Numbered from the stretch's first letter, positions 32,404 through 42,007 are shown. The stretch: 64,000 nucleotides of DNA from Lachnospiraceae bacterium (GCA_910575475.1 CAJTGD010000001.1:62001-126000); one strand, 5' to 3'. Program-made: numbers and translations. The notes: generated by a model from the sequence alone, not told the origin.

Positions 32404-34086
32404 TCACCGCATCTCAAACCATCCGAATTCCGCATAGGTTTCGCAGTCCTCTCCATTGCCGGTGGCGTACATCCCGATCATGGTGCCTGTCATGCAGCCC
32501 ACCTTTTCCGGATTGATCCGCTCCCCGTCCGCGACGCAGAGCTCTTTCAGCGCCTCTCTCGTCTCACCGTAGCGGACCGCAAAATGCTCGCCTTGGATCC
32601 CGAACTGCAGCACGATCTCCTCCGCCTCCCAGGGCACTTCCGCGATCACCTCCCGGTGGGTTTCACTCGTAAATCCCGGGAAATAAGGCGGCACATTGTA
32701 ATCCGCCGTATACAACATAAGACGCAGCACCTGTCTGCCCTGGCTGACCGCCCGCTCCAGGTGGTACTGGTGGTTCATGGCCTGGACGATCGCCAGGCCG
32801 GCGCTTTCCTGTCCCTCTGGCAGAAACTTCATGCCGCAGGTGACTGTGGTATTGATACTGCACTGCCTGCATGCCAGAAACGCGGTATCGTATTCTTCGG
32901 ATTTTTCCGCGCCAAAGGACATGGGGCGCAGCTCTTCGATCAGAGACTGGCGGATGCATTTCAGGTGCAGCGCAGAATTTTCAATTTTATAAAAATCATG
33001 GTATGGCCTTCCCCAGAATGACCAGCAAAGATCCAGCTCTTCCTTGTCAAAATCCTCGTGAACCACGCCGAATCCTCCCGAATGGGCATCCTTTTCCTCA
33101 AAATCCTTCCGAACCATACCGAGTTCTCCCGAATGGGCGTCCGCTTCCCACGGCAGGCACTCCGGCGCGTCGTATTCCCACTCCACCTTCCCGGTTTCCG
33201 GGCTGAACAGGGGCCAGCCGCGCTCCCACACAACAGGGCAGATGAAGGTCTCCCTCCCCAGGTTCTTGCATTTCCCCTCGATCAGCCGGGAGGCCAGCAT
33301 CACCGCGTACCAGCTTCCGTCCGGCAGCTCCACAAAATCCGCGTGTCCCACGTTGATGATGGGGCTCTTGAAGCCCATGTGCCGGTGGGTCATCACCGGG
33401 TTGGCCGGATTGCCTTCATAAAAGCCGAAAAGCTCCTTGCTTCTTGCCGCCATGACCGCATGATAATGCTCGGTTCCTCCTTCCGCGATGATCAGATAAT
33501 AATATTCCCCGATATGGTACAAATGGGGCGACTCCGGGGAACTTCCCACCCGAAGGGCGCTGTTGAAGATGGTCACCGGCTCTCCCAGCATATGAAAATG
33601 CTCCACATCATATTTTGCCAGCCAGATCCCCCGCTCTTTCACGCCGGTTCCGTTGTCCCACACGTCACCGGTTCCCATGATATAGGCCTGCCCGTCATCG
33701 TCAAAAAAGAGAGAAGCATCGATTCCCGGAACATCGTCCAGCCAGTGGGGCTCTGACCAGGGGCCCGCGGGATCTTCCGCTGTTACAATATAATTGCCTT
33801 TATCGCTGAAATTGGCATTGATAATATAAAACAGTCCGTCATGATAGCGGAGCGTGGGAGCCATGACGCCGCCCACACCGCTGTCCCGCTCCATATGGAA
33901 TCCATTTTCCGGGGTCATGGCATAGCAGATCTGCTCCCAGTGGGCCAGATCCCGGCTGTGAAAAATCGGCACGCCGGGGCAGAGTTCAAAGCTGGAGCAC
34001 GCCAGATAATAGTCACCACCCACCCTGCAGATGGACGGATCCGGGTAAAAGCCCGGGATGATTGGATTGATCAATTTTTTCTTCAT
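32404..34086 (-). CDS. glycoside hydrolase family 43 (beta-xylosidase/arabinofuranosidase type)
   Basis: 560 residues, no signal peptide, so cytoplasmic. The five-bladed propeller domain (1-310) starts NPIIPGFYPDPSICRVGGDY with the general-base Asp, has GIDASLFFDDDG with the middle Asp, and SSPESPHLYHIGEYY with the general-acid Glu. The C-terminal domain (about 345-560) is the beta-sandwich of xylosidase-type members. Between them is an exact-length tandem duplication of 17 codons (DAHSGELGMVRKDFEEK and DAHSGGFGVVHEDFDKE). Probably cleaves xylo- or arabino-oligosaccharides together with the GH3 enzyme upstream. Confidence 0.93.
   Translation of the reverse strand: MKKKLINPIIPGFYPDPSICRVGGDYYLACSSFELCPGVPIFHSRDLAHWEQICYAMTPENGFHMERDSGVGGVMAPTLRYHDGLFYIINANFSDKGNYIVTAEDPAGPWSEPHWLDDVPGIDASLFFDDDGQAYIMGTGDVWDNGTGVKERGIWLAKYDVEHFHMLGEPVTIFNSALRVGSSPESPHLYHIGEYYYLIIAEGGTEHYHAVMAARSKELFGFYEGNPANPVMTHRHMGFKSPIINVGHADFVELPDGSWYAVMLASRLIEGKCKNLGRETFICPVVWERGWPLFSPETGKVEWEYDAPECLPWEADAHSGELGMVRKDFEEKDAHSGGFGVVHEDFDKEELDLCWSFWGRPYHDFYKIENSALHLKCIRQSLIEELRPMSFGAEKSEEYDTAFLACRQCSINTTVTCGMKFLPEGQESAGLAIVQAMNHQYHLERAVSQGRQVLRLMLYTADYNVPPYFPGFTSETHREVIAEVPWEAEEIVLQFGIQGEHFAVRYGETREALKELCVADGERINPEKVGCMTGTMIGMYATGNGEDCETYAEFGWFEMR
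33040..33141 (-). repeat. 51-bp in-frame tandem duplication in the GH43 gene
   Basis: Two adjacent 51-bp units (33141-33091 and 33090-33040) encode related 17-residue segments in the linker between the catalytic propeller and the C-terminal domain. They share 9 to 10 of 17 residues, so the duplication is not recent. Confidence 0.75.
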
Positions 34087-34166
34087 CGTTAATTCCTCCT
34101 ACTGATATAAAAAGTACAGTCCGTCCAAAGAGATTCCAGGACAGACCTGAAAAATTTCCAACTGTC

Positions 34167-36380
34167 TCAAAAAGCCACCCTTACTTCCTCACACAGACAG
34201 TCCCGGGAATTTCCGCCCGCATAGATCCGGAACAATCCGTCCTCCAGCACATATTTGCCCTGGTTGTTGTAGAATCCCATATCCTGCTTCTTCAATTCCA
34301 GTTCCACCGTCTGCGCTTCTCCTGCTTCCAATTCCACCCGCCGGAATCCTCTCAGTTCCTTCACCGGGCGCACCAGGCTGGCGGTCACATCCTGCATATA
34401 GAGCTGGACAACCTCCGTGCCCTTCCTGTCCCCCGTATTTTTCACACGGACAGAGACGCGGAGCTTTTCTTCCTCTTCCTCCACCTTCAGGTCCGAATAT
34501 GCAAATGTCGTATAGCTCAGCCCATAGCCGAAGGGGAACAGCGCGTCAAAGGGCGCGTCCAGATAGCGGGAGGTAAACTTGCTCCTGCTGCCCGGCCTTC
34601 CGGTATTGGGATGGTTGTAGTAAATGGGGCACTGGCCGTTTACAGAGGGGAAGGAGGATGCCAGCTTTCCGCTGGGGTTCTCCTCGCCGGTGAGCACCGC
34701 TGCCACCGCATTTCCCATCTGTACGCCCAGATGCCATGCCTCCACCAGCACCGGAAGATGCTCCGCCTCCCAGCCCAGGGCCAGCGGCCGGCCGTTCATC
34801 AGCACCGTGACAAGCTGCTTTCCTGCCGCAGCAGTCTGTTCCAACAGGAGGGAGAGCATTTCCCGCTGTTTTCCGGGAAGCTCCACATTCGCCTTGGAGG
34901 AAGCCTCCCCGGACATGCTCACCAGCTCGCCTACGATCGCGACCACCACGTCGCCCTCCTCACAGGCTTTTTTGATCTCCTCCGGATCCACTTCATCCTC
35001 CGGCCCGCCACAGGGATAATACGTCACATCCGCGCCACAGTTTTTCAGTCCGTCCAGGATGGACACGCAGTCCTCGTTCTTCCAGCTCATGGCCCAGGCG
35101 CCGATTACTTCCTCTTCCTTTGCGGCCAGCGTACCCACCAGGCTGATCTTCTGCTTTTTCGAGAGCGGAAGCACATTTCCCTCATTTTTCAAAAGGACGA
35201 TGGACTTCTTCGCCGCTTCCAGGGCCGTCTCTGCATGCTCCGCCGGGATCCTGCCCGCGTATCTGGCAATGGCTTCCTCCGATACGTAGGGATGCTCAAA
35301 CAGGCCCAGCCACAGTTTCACGGAAAGGATCCTGCGCACCGCGTCATCCAGTACCTCCATGGAAACCGCGCCGCTTTCAACCGCTTCTTTCAGATGATCC
35401 TTGTAAATGTGGGTGCCCATGTCCATGTCCAGCCCCGCATTGGCCGACTGGATCCCCGCGTCTCTGTCGTCCTCTGCGATCCCGTGGGTCACACATTCCC
35501 TGATCCCGTTGGCGTCGCTGACCACAAAGCCGTCCATCCCGTATGCACCCTTTAAAAGTTCCCGAAGGGTATAGAGGTTCACCGTACAGGGCACGCCGTT
35601 CAGGTCGTTGAAGGACGCCATGGCGCTTGCCGCTCCCTCCTCCACCGCCGCTTTAAAGGGAGGAAGATACACATTATGCAGCTGAGAAATGGACATGCTG
35701 GTGGTGTTGTAGTCCCTCCCGGACTCGCAGGCACTGTACGCCACATAGTGCTTTAAGCAGGCCGCCACGTAGTTTTCCTGAGAAGTCCGGTCATTCTGCA
35801 GGCCGCGGATCTTTGCCTTCGCGAAGCTGGAGGCCAGGAACGGATCTTCCCCCGGGCCTTCCGAAACCCGTCCCCAGCGGCAGTCCCTTGCCACGTCGAT
35901 CATGGGGGCAAAGTTCCACCCGATCCCGTGTGCCCTGGACTCCTTTGCCGCGATCCGGGCGGTCCGCTCAAACAAGTCCTCGTCAAATGCCCCTGCCTCC
36001 GCGATGGCGATGGGATACACGGTACGAAGCCCGTGGATCACGTCGAAGCCCATGATCAGCGGGATTCCCAGGCGGCTCTCCTCCACCGCGATTTTCTGCA
36101 GCTCGTTGGCCTTCACCGGGTTATCCCCCATCATAGCGCCCACCAGTCCGGCACGGATGTCCTCCTCGTGGAAATCCCGGGTCGCCGTGGACATGATCTT
36201 CTGGAATTCCTCCTGGGAAATCCTTCCGTCTGTCATCATTTCGATCAGTTCCTCAAAGGGCACATCGAAGCCGCCCACAATAGACGGGGATTCCAGGTTC
36301 ATCTGCCCGATTTTCTCCTCCAGTGTCATTCGGGATAATAACTCCTCTACCCGGTTTTTCTGCTGCTCTGTTAATTTCAT
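34167..36380 (-). CDS. glycoside hydrolase family 3 (beta-glucosidase/xylosidase type)
   Basis: 737 residues, normal three-domain GH3, no signal peptide. The TIM-barrel domain starts VEELLSRMTLEEKIGQMNL and has GWNFAPMIDVARDCRWGRVS. The nucleophile Asp lies in GFVVSDANGIRE (most family members have SDW, so the next residue is unusual). The alpha/beta sandwich contains KKSIVLLKNEGNVLPLSK and the C-terminal fibronectin-like domain has FPFGYGLSYTTF. Releases glucose or xylose from the non-reducing end of short oligosaccharides. It precedes GH43 by 80 bp on the same strand, probably one operon. Confidence 0.95.
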   Translation of the reverse strand: MKLTEQQKNRVEELLSRMTLEEKIGQMNLESPSIVGGFDVPFEELIEMMTDGRISQEEFQKIMSTATRDFHEEDIRAGLVGAMMGDNPVKANELQKIAVEESRLGIPLIMGFDVIHGLRTVYPIAIAEAGAFDEDLFERTARIAAKESRAHGIGWNFAPMIDVARDCRWGRVSEGPGEDPFLASSFAKAKIRGLQNDRTSQENYVAACLKHYVAYSACESGRDYNTTSMSISQLHNVYLPPFKAAVEEGAASAMASFNDLNGVPCTVNLYTLRELLKGAYGMDGFVVSDANGIRECVTHGIAEDDRDAGIQSANAGLDMDMGTHIYKDHLKEAVESGAVSMEVLDDAVRRILSVKLWLGLFEHPYVSEEAIARYAGRIPAEHAETALEAAKKSIVLLKNEGNVLPLSKKQKISLVGTLAAKEEEVIGAWAMSWKNEDCVSILDGLKNCGADVTYYPCGGPEDEVDPEEIKKACEEGDVVVAIVGELVSMSGEASSKANVELPGKQREMLSLLLEQTAAAGKQLVTVLMNGRPLALGWEAEHLPVLVEAWHLGVQMGNAVAAVLTGEENPSGKLASSFPSVNGQCPIYYNHPNTGRPGSRSKFTSRYLDAPFDALFPFGYGLSYTTFAYSDLKVEEEEEKLRVSVRVKNTGDRKGTEVVQLYMQDVTASLVRPVKELRGFRRVELEAGEAQTVELELKKQDMGFYNNQGKYVLEDGLFRIYAGGNSRDCLCEEVRVAF

Positions 36381-36412
36381 CTCTCACCTGCTCCTCTCTT
36401 TTTGAATCCCTG

Positions 36413-36463
36413 TTCCCGCTCAGAACAGCAGGCGAATCTGCGGCCTGCTGTTTTGAGCGGGAA
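36413..36463. promoter_or_regulatory. long inverted repeat in the 5' region of the GH3 gene
   Basis: TTCCCGCTCAGAACAGCAGGC (21 bases, two fragments TTCCCGCTCA and GAACAGCAGGC) is repeated inverted after a 9-base loop with one mismatch, ending at 36463. It lies 33 bases upstream of the GH3 start codon, so on the mRNA it is a 5' hairpin ahead of the ribosome site. It may be an operator, an mRNA-stabilising hairpin or a promoter-proximal attenuator; no T-run follows on the minus strand. Confidence 0.5.
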
Positions 36464-36535
36464 TGCATAATTTTATTTTAATGAATCCAATGGAATAAAG
36501 CCTGTCTGTTTTTAATGATTTATAGTTAAAAAAAT

Positions 36536-36577
36536 AACCTTTGCCGCTGTATTTCCCTTTTTCAACGAGCAAAGGTT
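36536..36577 (-). terminator. terminator of the first AraC-GH39 gene
   Basis: AACCTTTGC and GCAAAGGTT form a stem around a 24-base loop. On the minus strand ATTTTTTT follows. It lies 143 bases after the stop codon at 36720. Confidence 0.65.
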
Positions 36578-36600
36578 AAAAAATGATATCTGATTATTGT

Positions 36601-36648
36601 CCTGACCGGATGCCTTGCAGCAGGGCGCAAGGCACCGTGAACAGTAAC
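36601..36648. repeat. palindromic repeat family B, copy 2
   Basis: CTGACCGGATGCCTTGCAGC then AGGGCGCAAGGCACCGTGAA and CAGTAAC. Nearly identical to 54890-54936 over 46 bases; GCCTTGC/GCAAGGC is the stem. Intergenic, with no gene. From 36650 to 36719 nothing else was recognised. Confidence 0.65.
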
Positions 36649-36719
36649 AGATTAAGGGCAGTTTTGATCATACCGCTGCTACGGAACTCTCCGGTCACGA
36701 TCCCGGACCTCCCGGGACC

Positions 36720-39161
36720 TTAAATCTCCGCGATCACGATCCCCTGGATCTCCTGTGCGCTCAGCCGGGTCTCCACCACCAGCGTATGGTCGTAGGCCTC
36801 CGCCGTATGAATGTTCAGCGCGGGCTGGCAGGCGGTCTGCAGGTATTGGATCTCGATCACGGAAAGGGAATTAAAATAGGCCAGCTTCCGCCACTCATCC
36901 TGTACATTTCCATGCTCCTGACTTACGGAAAAAACCTTTACCTGATACATCCCGTTATTGACCGGATGCAGCTTAAAATTCATCTGGATGGCTTCACGGT
37001 CCGCGAACAGGCGGGACTGCTGCTCGACCTCGATCTGGTTTTCATCCTGAGAATAATACCGGAAATTAAAGTGCTTGTAATTGTGGCAGCATATATAGAA
37101 AAGTCCCTTTCCGTCGCCGGAGACAATGGCATTCCTGCTTTTTCCCATGAAATATTTTTCCAGATGGTTCAGATGATCAAAGGCAAAAAAAGCCGGCTTG
37201 CGGATCCCGTCCCTGCTGATCAGCCCGCAGCCTCCGAACAAGAGATCTTCCGAGTCGATCCTTTCGGCGAATATGTCGGTGGCGATCCAGTATGCCACCG
37301 CGTCCGCCTCATCGTAGTTCTGGATCAGGTTCTTCATAATATAGGCGCTCTTATAGCAGCCGTCATTGAGGCAGTTCCGGTTGGAAAGCGTAGAGCTCCA
37401 CTCCGTCACCAAAAATTCCGGAACATGGAAATCCGCCTCTTCCAGTACCTGCTTCGCCACCCGGATCTGGTGATACAGGTAGTCCTCATCCGGGGAAAAG
37501 GGATTTCTTCCCGTGTCCAGCAGATGCTCCTTGACCAGATAAGGATAGGAATAAATGGAAATAAAATCCGGGCGCTGCTCCCTTTTCGCCCACTTTGCAA
37601 TGATCTCGGGAAATTCCTCCCCGATATAATTCATGCTGAACCCTGCCCCTCCCAGCTTCACGCCGGGGGCGTAGTTGCGGAAAATGCCCGCGATCAGATC
37701 AAAGGTTTCAAAATAATGCTCGATGGGCACCTTTTTCTGGACCACCGCGTTCTGCTCCAGCTCAAAATACCATTCCTCCACCTTACTGATCCCATACCGT
37801 TTTGTCAGATGCCGGATCAGCTCCTCCAGGAGGACTTTATTTTTTTCCAGCAGGCTGATCTGATTTTTCAGATCCTGGCTGAGCATATTCAGCCCCACTT
37901 TTTTCACAAACAGCTCCCGTCCTTTAAATCCCAGCTCGATATGGGGCTTCACACCGATCTCCATCAAAAAATCAAAGATCTGGTCGATCAGCTTGAAATT
38001 ATACCGGGAATTTTTTTCTTTCAGCTCGATCATCACGTCATCGGTGAGGAGGTTCCAAAAGCGCACATATTCAAAGTGAAGCCTTTCCTTGATATAACGG
38101 AGCTGTTCCCTCACGTCAAACCTGAGCAGATCGGAAGCCGGGCCGATATTGATGATCCGGCACCAGTTTCTTTTCACCTCTTCCTTCCGGGAGGTGTCGA
38201 TCTCCATCTCCTGCACAATGGAGTCGGCTGCTTCCGAGGTTCTGACCAGGTTGGAGGTCAGATACTGCTCCACCTTTTCCTGCACCTGGCTGCTGTCCTC
38301 CTGCTCTCCCCGGTCCAGCTTTTCCGCCATCTGCTCCCGGTATTCCGCCGGCGTGGTATGGTAGCATTCCCGGAACGCGTGGTTCAAGCCGGCCTGATTC
38401 GGAAATCCGTTGTCCATGGCGATCTTCAGTATGGTCTTGTCTGTATACAGCAGGTCGCTGACCGCATGATCCAGCCGGATATTATTCAAAAGCTTTAAAA
38501 AACTCATTCCGAAGTTATTTTTGATATATTTGGACAGATAGGTATGGGACAAAAACAGGCGGTCCGCCAGCTCCTTCAAGGTAATCGGCTCCCGGTAATT
38601 CATCATAAGGAAGCTTAGGATCTCATTCATCCGTTCATCCCGGATCCCCCGCAGGGATTCGTATTTGCGCATCCCCCTTTTCACGATAAAATCCGTGGTG
38701 ATCAGATAGATCAGCTGGTAGTAAATGCTGTTTTTCAGGGCGATCCCCTGTCCCTCCGTGGTCTGATTATAATTGAAGACCTGCCGGATAAAGTAGCGCA
38801 TTTTTTCGTAGCTCTCCGACCGTTCCTGTGCCGAATTGCACCAGAAAAACTGCTGCTCTCCACCGAACATCTCCGTCAGCAGCTTATTGTCAATAAACAG
38901 GCTGCCCAGCAGGATATCGCCGCCGCTCCCGCCCGTTCCATTCCCGTCCGGTCCGCCCCCGCCTTTCAGCACGGCATGATACCCATGGCGCACATTGGAA
39001 TTGATCAGCATGAATTGATCGGTGCCCAGAGTATAGGTCTCCTCCTCATACTCGATCTCCAGCGAACCGTCCAGCACATATAGGATCTCAATATCCTGAT
39101 GCAGGTGCATCCCCTGTTCCTTCTTTGTAGAAAACTGGCATCTGATGATCTCATGCGGCAT
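36720..39161 (-). CDS. AraC-family regulator with C-terminal GH39-like sensor domain
   Basis: 813 residues from the ATG at 39161 (MPHEIIRCQFSTKKEQG), chosen because AGGAGGG sits 9 bases upstream. N-terminal cupin (QDIEILYVLDGSLEIEYEE), then an AraC double helix-turn-helix at about 185-285 (ITLKELADRLFLSHTYLSKY, IAMDNGFPNQAGLNHAFREC). The remaining 500 residues resemble a GH39 xylosidase barrel: FDVREQLRYIKERLHFEYVR, and the nucleophile motif LVTEWSS. At the acid/base site the family FEVWNEP reads FELEQNA, so catalysis is probably lost and the barrel senses sugar. Likely controls the GH3/GH43 genes next to it. Confidence 0.88.
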   Translation of the reverse strand: MPHEIIRCQFSTKKEQGMHLHQDIEILYVLDGSLEIEYEEETYTLGTDQFMLINSNVRHGYHAVLKGGGGPDGNGTGGSGGDILLGSLFIDNKLLTEMFGGEQQFFWCNSAQERSESYEKMRYFIRQVFNYNQTTEGQGIALKNSIYYQLIYLITTDFIVKRGMRKYESLRGIRDERMNEILSFLMMNYREPITLKELADRLFLSHTYLSKYIKNNFGMSFLKLLNNIRLDHAVSDLLYTDKTILKIAMDNGFPNQAGLNHAFRECYHTTPAEYREQMAEKLDRGEQEDSSQVQEKVEQYLTSNLVRTSEAADSIVQEMEIDTSRKEEVKRNWCRIINIGPASDLLRFDVREQLRYIKERLHFEYVRFWNLLTDDVMIELKEKNSRYNFKLIDQIFDFLMEIGVKPHIELGFKGRELFVKKVGLNMLSQDLKNQISLLEKNKVLLEELIRHLTKRYGISKVEEWYFELEQNAVVQKKVPIEHYFETFDLIAGIFRNYAPGVKLGGAGFSMNYIGEEFPEIIAKWAKREQRPDFISIYSYPYLVKEHLLDTGRNPFSPDEDYLYHQIRVAKQVLEEADFHVPEFLVTEWSSTLSNRNCLNDGCYKSAYIMKNLIQNYDEADAVAYWIATDIFAERIDSEDLLFGGCGLISRDGIRKPAFFAFDHLNHLEKYFMGKSRNAIVSGDGKGLFYICCHNYKHFNFRYYSQDENQIEVEQQSRLFADREAIQMNFKLHPVNNGMYQVKVFSVSQEHGNVQDEWRKLAYFNSLSVIEIQYLQTACQPALNIHTAEAYDHTLVVETRLSAQEIQGIVIAEI

Positions 39162-39253
39162 CTGTTCTTCCCTCCTGACGTCTGTCATGTTGTCAATTGT
39201 AACGGAATCCTGTCCGCATGGCTATATCTATTTTAACCTTTTTTCCATCTCTT

Positions 39254-40084
39254 TTATTTTGCTTTTGCCGCATTTCTTTCATCCAGCTCTTTGCGTATCT
39301 GATCCATCATCTTCTTATCCAGCTTATACCAGAACAGCGGGATCGCGGAGATCACGATGCAGACCGCCGGCGCCAGGTTTACAACCGCGTTGATGCCTGA
39401 CTTTACTGCCTCTGTCTGCTCCGCGTTGGGCACATATCCGGAAGCTGCCAGCAGAAGAACTGTCACGGAACCGCCCACAGCGGTAGCCAGCTTCACTCCA
39501 AAGCTCATGTAGGAATAGGTCAGGCCTTCCTCACGGATGCCGTATTTCCAGTCGCCGTACTCGATACAGTCTGAAAGCATGCCGGTACATACATTTGCAG
39601 AAGCGCCGGTCACTCCGATGATCAGGCTGATGATGATCAGGAACGCACTGTTATTTGCCGGAATCACGAACATGATCACAAAACAGATCACCATGACTAC
39701 ATTCATAAGCAGCAGTAAATTTCTTTTTCCAAAGATTCTGGTCCCCACAGGCAATAACAGCGAACCGATCAGCTGTCCGACGGTTACGGATGTGAAGATC
39801 GGCGCGATCATGGTAAAGGAGCCTACCACATAGATCACATAATAGGTCAGCATAGACATACGGCTCATGATTGCGATCGCGCCCATAAATACGCAGAATA
39901 CCGTGATCAGCAGCATTTTGTTTTTACACATTTCTTTCAGGGACTTCTATACCGGTTTTTTCTCCGCCGCCTGCGCGGGCGCTTCTACTACAACGGTTTC
40001 TTTGCATCTCCATGCGCACAGCCAGAAGCAGGGAAGCATCACGATGGAGCAGATCACCGTGCCCCAGAAATATCCCCGCGCATC
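39254..40084 (-). pseudogene. truncated GPH-family sugar transporter with in-frame TAG
   Basis: The readable frame starts at about 40084 with ARGYFWGTVICSIVMLPCFW, which aligns with the middle of the intact transporter at 42054-43475 (KGYF, PCFW, KE). It is broken by TAG at 39949-39947 (reading KKPV-stop-KSLKEMCKNK) and then continues to a normal C-terminus with five or six membrane helices. About 180 N-terminal residues are missing. A 225-residue C-terminal piece could be translated from the ATG at 39931, but it would not form a transporter. Confidence 0.8.
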
Positions 40085-40220
40085 TTACTTCTCAGTTTCT
40101 TCGTTGCTTGTTGTTTTTTCTTACAGTCATTCTCTCTTTTTCATCAGTCCTTGTGCCAGAGCGGATCCGATGTGCTGCCGCGTCCCTCTTCTATTTGTTT
40201 TATAGAATCTTCGTATTTTA

Positions 40221-41012
40221 TCAGACCAGATCCGATGCGATGCCGCAGACCGGGCACTCGACTTTATTTCCGCCGTATCCAACGGTCAGGATATTCTCAT
40301 GACAGACCGGGCATACGCCCCTGTCGTCTCCCCGGTAGCGGGTGCGCTCTTCCTCTGTGTCAGCCTGCAGGGCATCCACAATATTCTGTCCCAGCTTTGC
40401 CATCCGTTCCATCACGTCGGGCCTGCCCAGCACATGGTTGATATTCATGGCTCCAAAATATTTGTACTTGTCGATCACGTCGATCCCCATGGGAAATGTA
40501 AATTCATACATGTTCGGCAGAGACAACGACAGCCAGTTCTCGGTTCTTGCGCCTCCCACCGTAATCAGCGCACCAACGCGCGGCTTAGTGCTCCTGGGAT
40601 CCGGATAGCTTTCGGGATCCTTTCCTTCGGCGATCCCCTACTCGATAGCCGGTCCGCGGAACGTCTTATCGTGTGCCGGTCCGATCCGGTCGCATACGAC
40701 CTTGAAGTTTCCCGTAGGCGCGAATTCATAGGTAGGGGAACCGACGATCACGCCGTCTGCGGACATCAATGCCTCCTCGATGATATGGAAATCATCATCC
40801 TTGTGGATGCAGTGTCTCCGGCCCTTTCCCATCATCAGTCCCGCCACGCAGGAGCAGCAGCCTGTGCAGATGTGAATGTTCAGGTCGTCGCAGCGTATGA
40901 ACTGGATCTCCATACCTGCCTTTTCACAGACCAGCAACGCTTCCTTGATCATGACCTCTGTGTTGGACATCTTCCTTCCGAAGGAAAAGCCGACTACTTT
41001 TTTCTTCTCCAT
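40221..41012 (-). pseudogene. flavodoxin-like iron-sulfur flavoprotein gene with in-frame TAG
   Basis: Frame from ATG 41012 (MEKKKVVGFSFGRKMSNTEV) is open to 40221 except for TAG at 40640-40638. Before it: ICTGCCSCVAGLMMGKGRR and VIVGSPTYEFAPTGNFK. After it: GALITVGGARTENWLSLSLP and a C-terminal zinc-ribbon pair CPVCHE/CPVCGI. This is the same architecture as the intact gene at 10615-11604, at low identity. A Gln-to-amber change explains the break. AAAGGA precedes the ATG. Nothing recognisable lies in 40085-40220. Confidence 0.82.
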
Positions 41013-41137
41013 GTTCTCATTCCTTTCTCTGTGTTTGATTTTCTATATTATATTTCCGGCAGGATTTCTCCGCCTGATGATCCTTATCCTAAACAGAGGG
41101 AAAAATTGTTCTTTTGGAGATTTACGGGGAAATATAA

Positions 41138-41178
41138 AAAAGAGTGCAAAAATGAGGTATTGATTTTTGCACTCTTTA
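41138..41178 (-). terminator. rho-independent terminator of the DUF1294 transcript
   Basis: AAAGAGTGCAAAAAT and ATTTTTGCACTCTTT form a 15-bp stem, T-rich on the minus strand. It begins 75 bases after the stop at 41254 and closely resembles 10565-10605. Confidence 0.75.
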
Positions 41179-41211
41179 CAAAGCTTTATTCTTTTTTCTA
41201 TTTTAAGCCGT

Positions 41212-41258
41212 CTAACGAACTGTACAAAAAGGCAGGTTATTTTCCTACACTTCCTAAG
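41212..41258. repeat. dispersed palindromic repeat family A, copy 6 (short, decayed)
   Basis: TAACGAACTGTACAAAAAGG, CAGG, then TTATTTTCCTACACTTCCTA. The outer arms match other copies; most of the core is lost. It overlaps the end of the DUF1294 gene. Confidence 0.5.
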
Positions 41259-41541
41259 CACTTTTAAAATACAGCCAAAGCGCTGCCTGTACAAGAAACA
41301 TCAATGGGACTCCGATCCGGAAACGCATTTTCCGGATCTTATGCCGGAACAGATACATCCCTGCGAGCCCGCCTGCTGCCCCGCCGATTAGCGACAGACC
41401 CAGCAGGGTTGATTCCCTGATCCGCCATTTTCCGTGAATGGCCTTCCACTTGTCCAATCCGAACAGGATCCATGTCAGAAGGCTGACTGCAAGTATATAT
41501 ACGGTAAGAGCCTGATCCATACCGGTCATGATGTCCTTCAT
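41254..41541 (-). CDS. DUF1294 small membrane protein
   Basis: 95 residues. ALTVYILAVSLLTWILFGLDK is the first membrane segment, followed by the family motif KWRIRESTLLGLSLIGGAAG, GGLAGMYLFRHKIRKMRFRI and a last membrane segment VPLMFLVQAALWLYF. The DUF1294 family has no assigned function. The ATG at 41541 overlaps the stop of the upstream gene (ATGA), implying coupling; in-frame ATGs at 41529 and 41520 are alternatives. It ends with TAG. Confidence 0.85.
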   Translation of the reverse strand: MKDIMTGMDQALTVYILAVSLLTWILFGLDKWKAIHGKWRIRESTLLGLSLIGGAAGGLAGMYLFRHKIRKMRFRIGVPLMFLVQAALWLYFKSA

Positions 41542-41831
41542 CCCAATGCCTGCCGTTTCATGCTGTGCTCCGATACTACCCTTTTCAGCAGTTCCATGTC
41601 CTCAAACGCAGCCTCCATTTTATCGGAATAATTCCGGTATCTGCCGTATGTATCCGTGTAACAGGATTCGATCGTATTCAGCCACAGCATGATGATATTT
41701 TCCTGGTACAGCTTCATGTGATGCACGTCATTCTTTACTGTCTGGAGATCATTTTTTATAGGCTACAATTCAGCTTTTAACTTATGGTCCATCATATCAG
41801 ATATAGCCAACAACAATTCATTCTCAGTCAT
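41538..41831 (-). pseudogene. small coiled-coil protein gene with in-frame TAG
   Basis: From ATG 41831 (GAAGGGAGGGG upstream) the frame reads MTENELLLAISDMMDHKLKA, EL, then TAG at 41765-41763, then PIKNDLQTVKNDVHHMKLYQ and on to KRQALG at 41541. Joined, it is a 97-codon charged, heptad-like protein of a kind common in Lachnospiraceae, where the segment commonly reads LQPIKNDL. A CAG-to-TAG change fits exactly. Function unknown. Confidence 0.7.
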
Positions 41832-42007
41832 GATGCCCCTCCCTTCGAGCAATTCCATTTCCGCCTGCATTGTTACGTATAGCCTTTTCTGATCAGCCGT
41901 CGCCTGCCCCTGACAGACCGATCCTCTTATGAAAGTATAGCACAGGGCACAGATGAAGTCTATTGATATTTTTTTTCATGTTCACAGTCGGCAGCTTTTC
42001 TGCACAT

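Noticed and set aside
36786..38498. 570-codon plus-strand frame opposite the first AraC-GH39 gene
   Set aside because: Antisense shadow; the minus-strand protein has clear domains and a proper ribosome site.
39254..41831. Genome-wide reassignment of TAG to an amino acid
   Set aside because: TAG is used as the natural stop by several intact genes in the same window (8295, 41254, 42054, 43707, 63843), so full reassignment is ruled out; only partial suppression stays possible.
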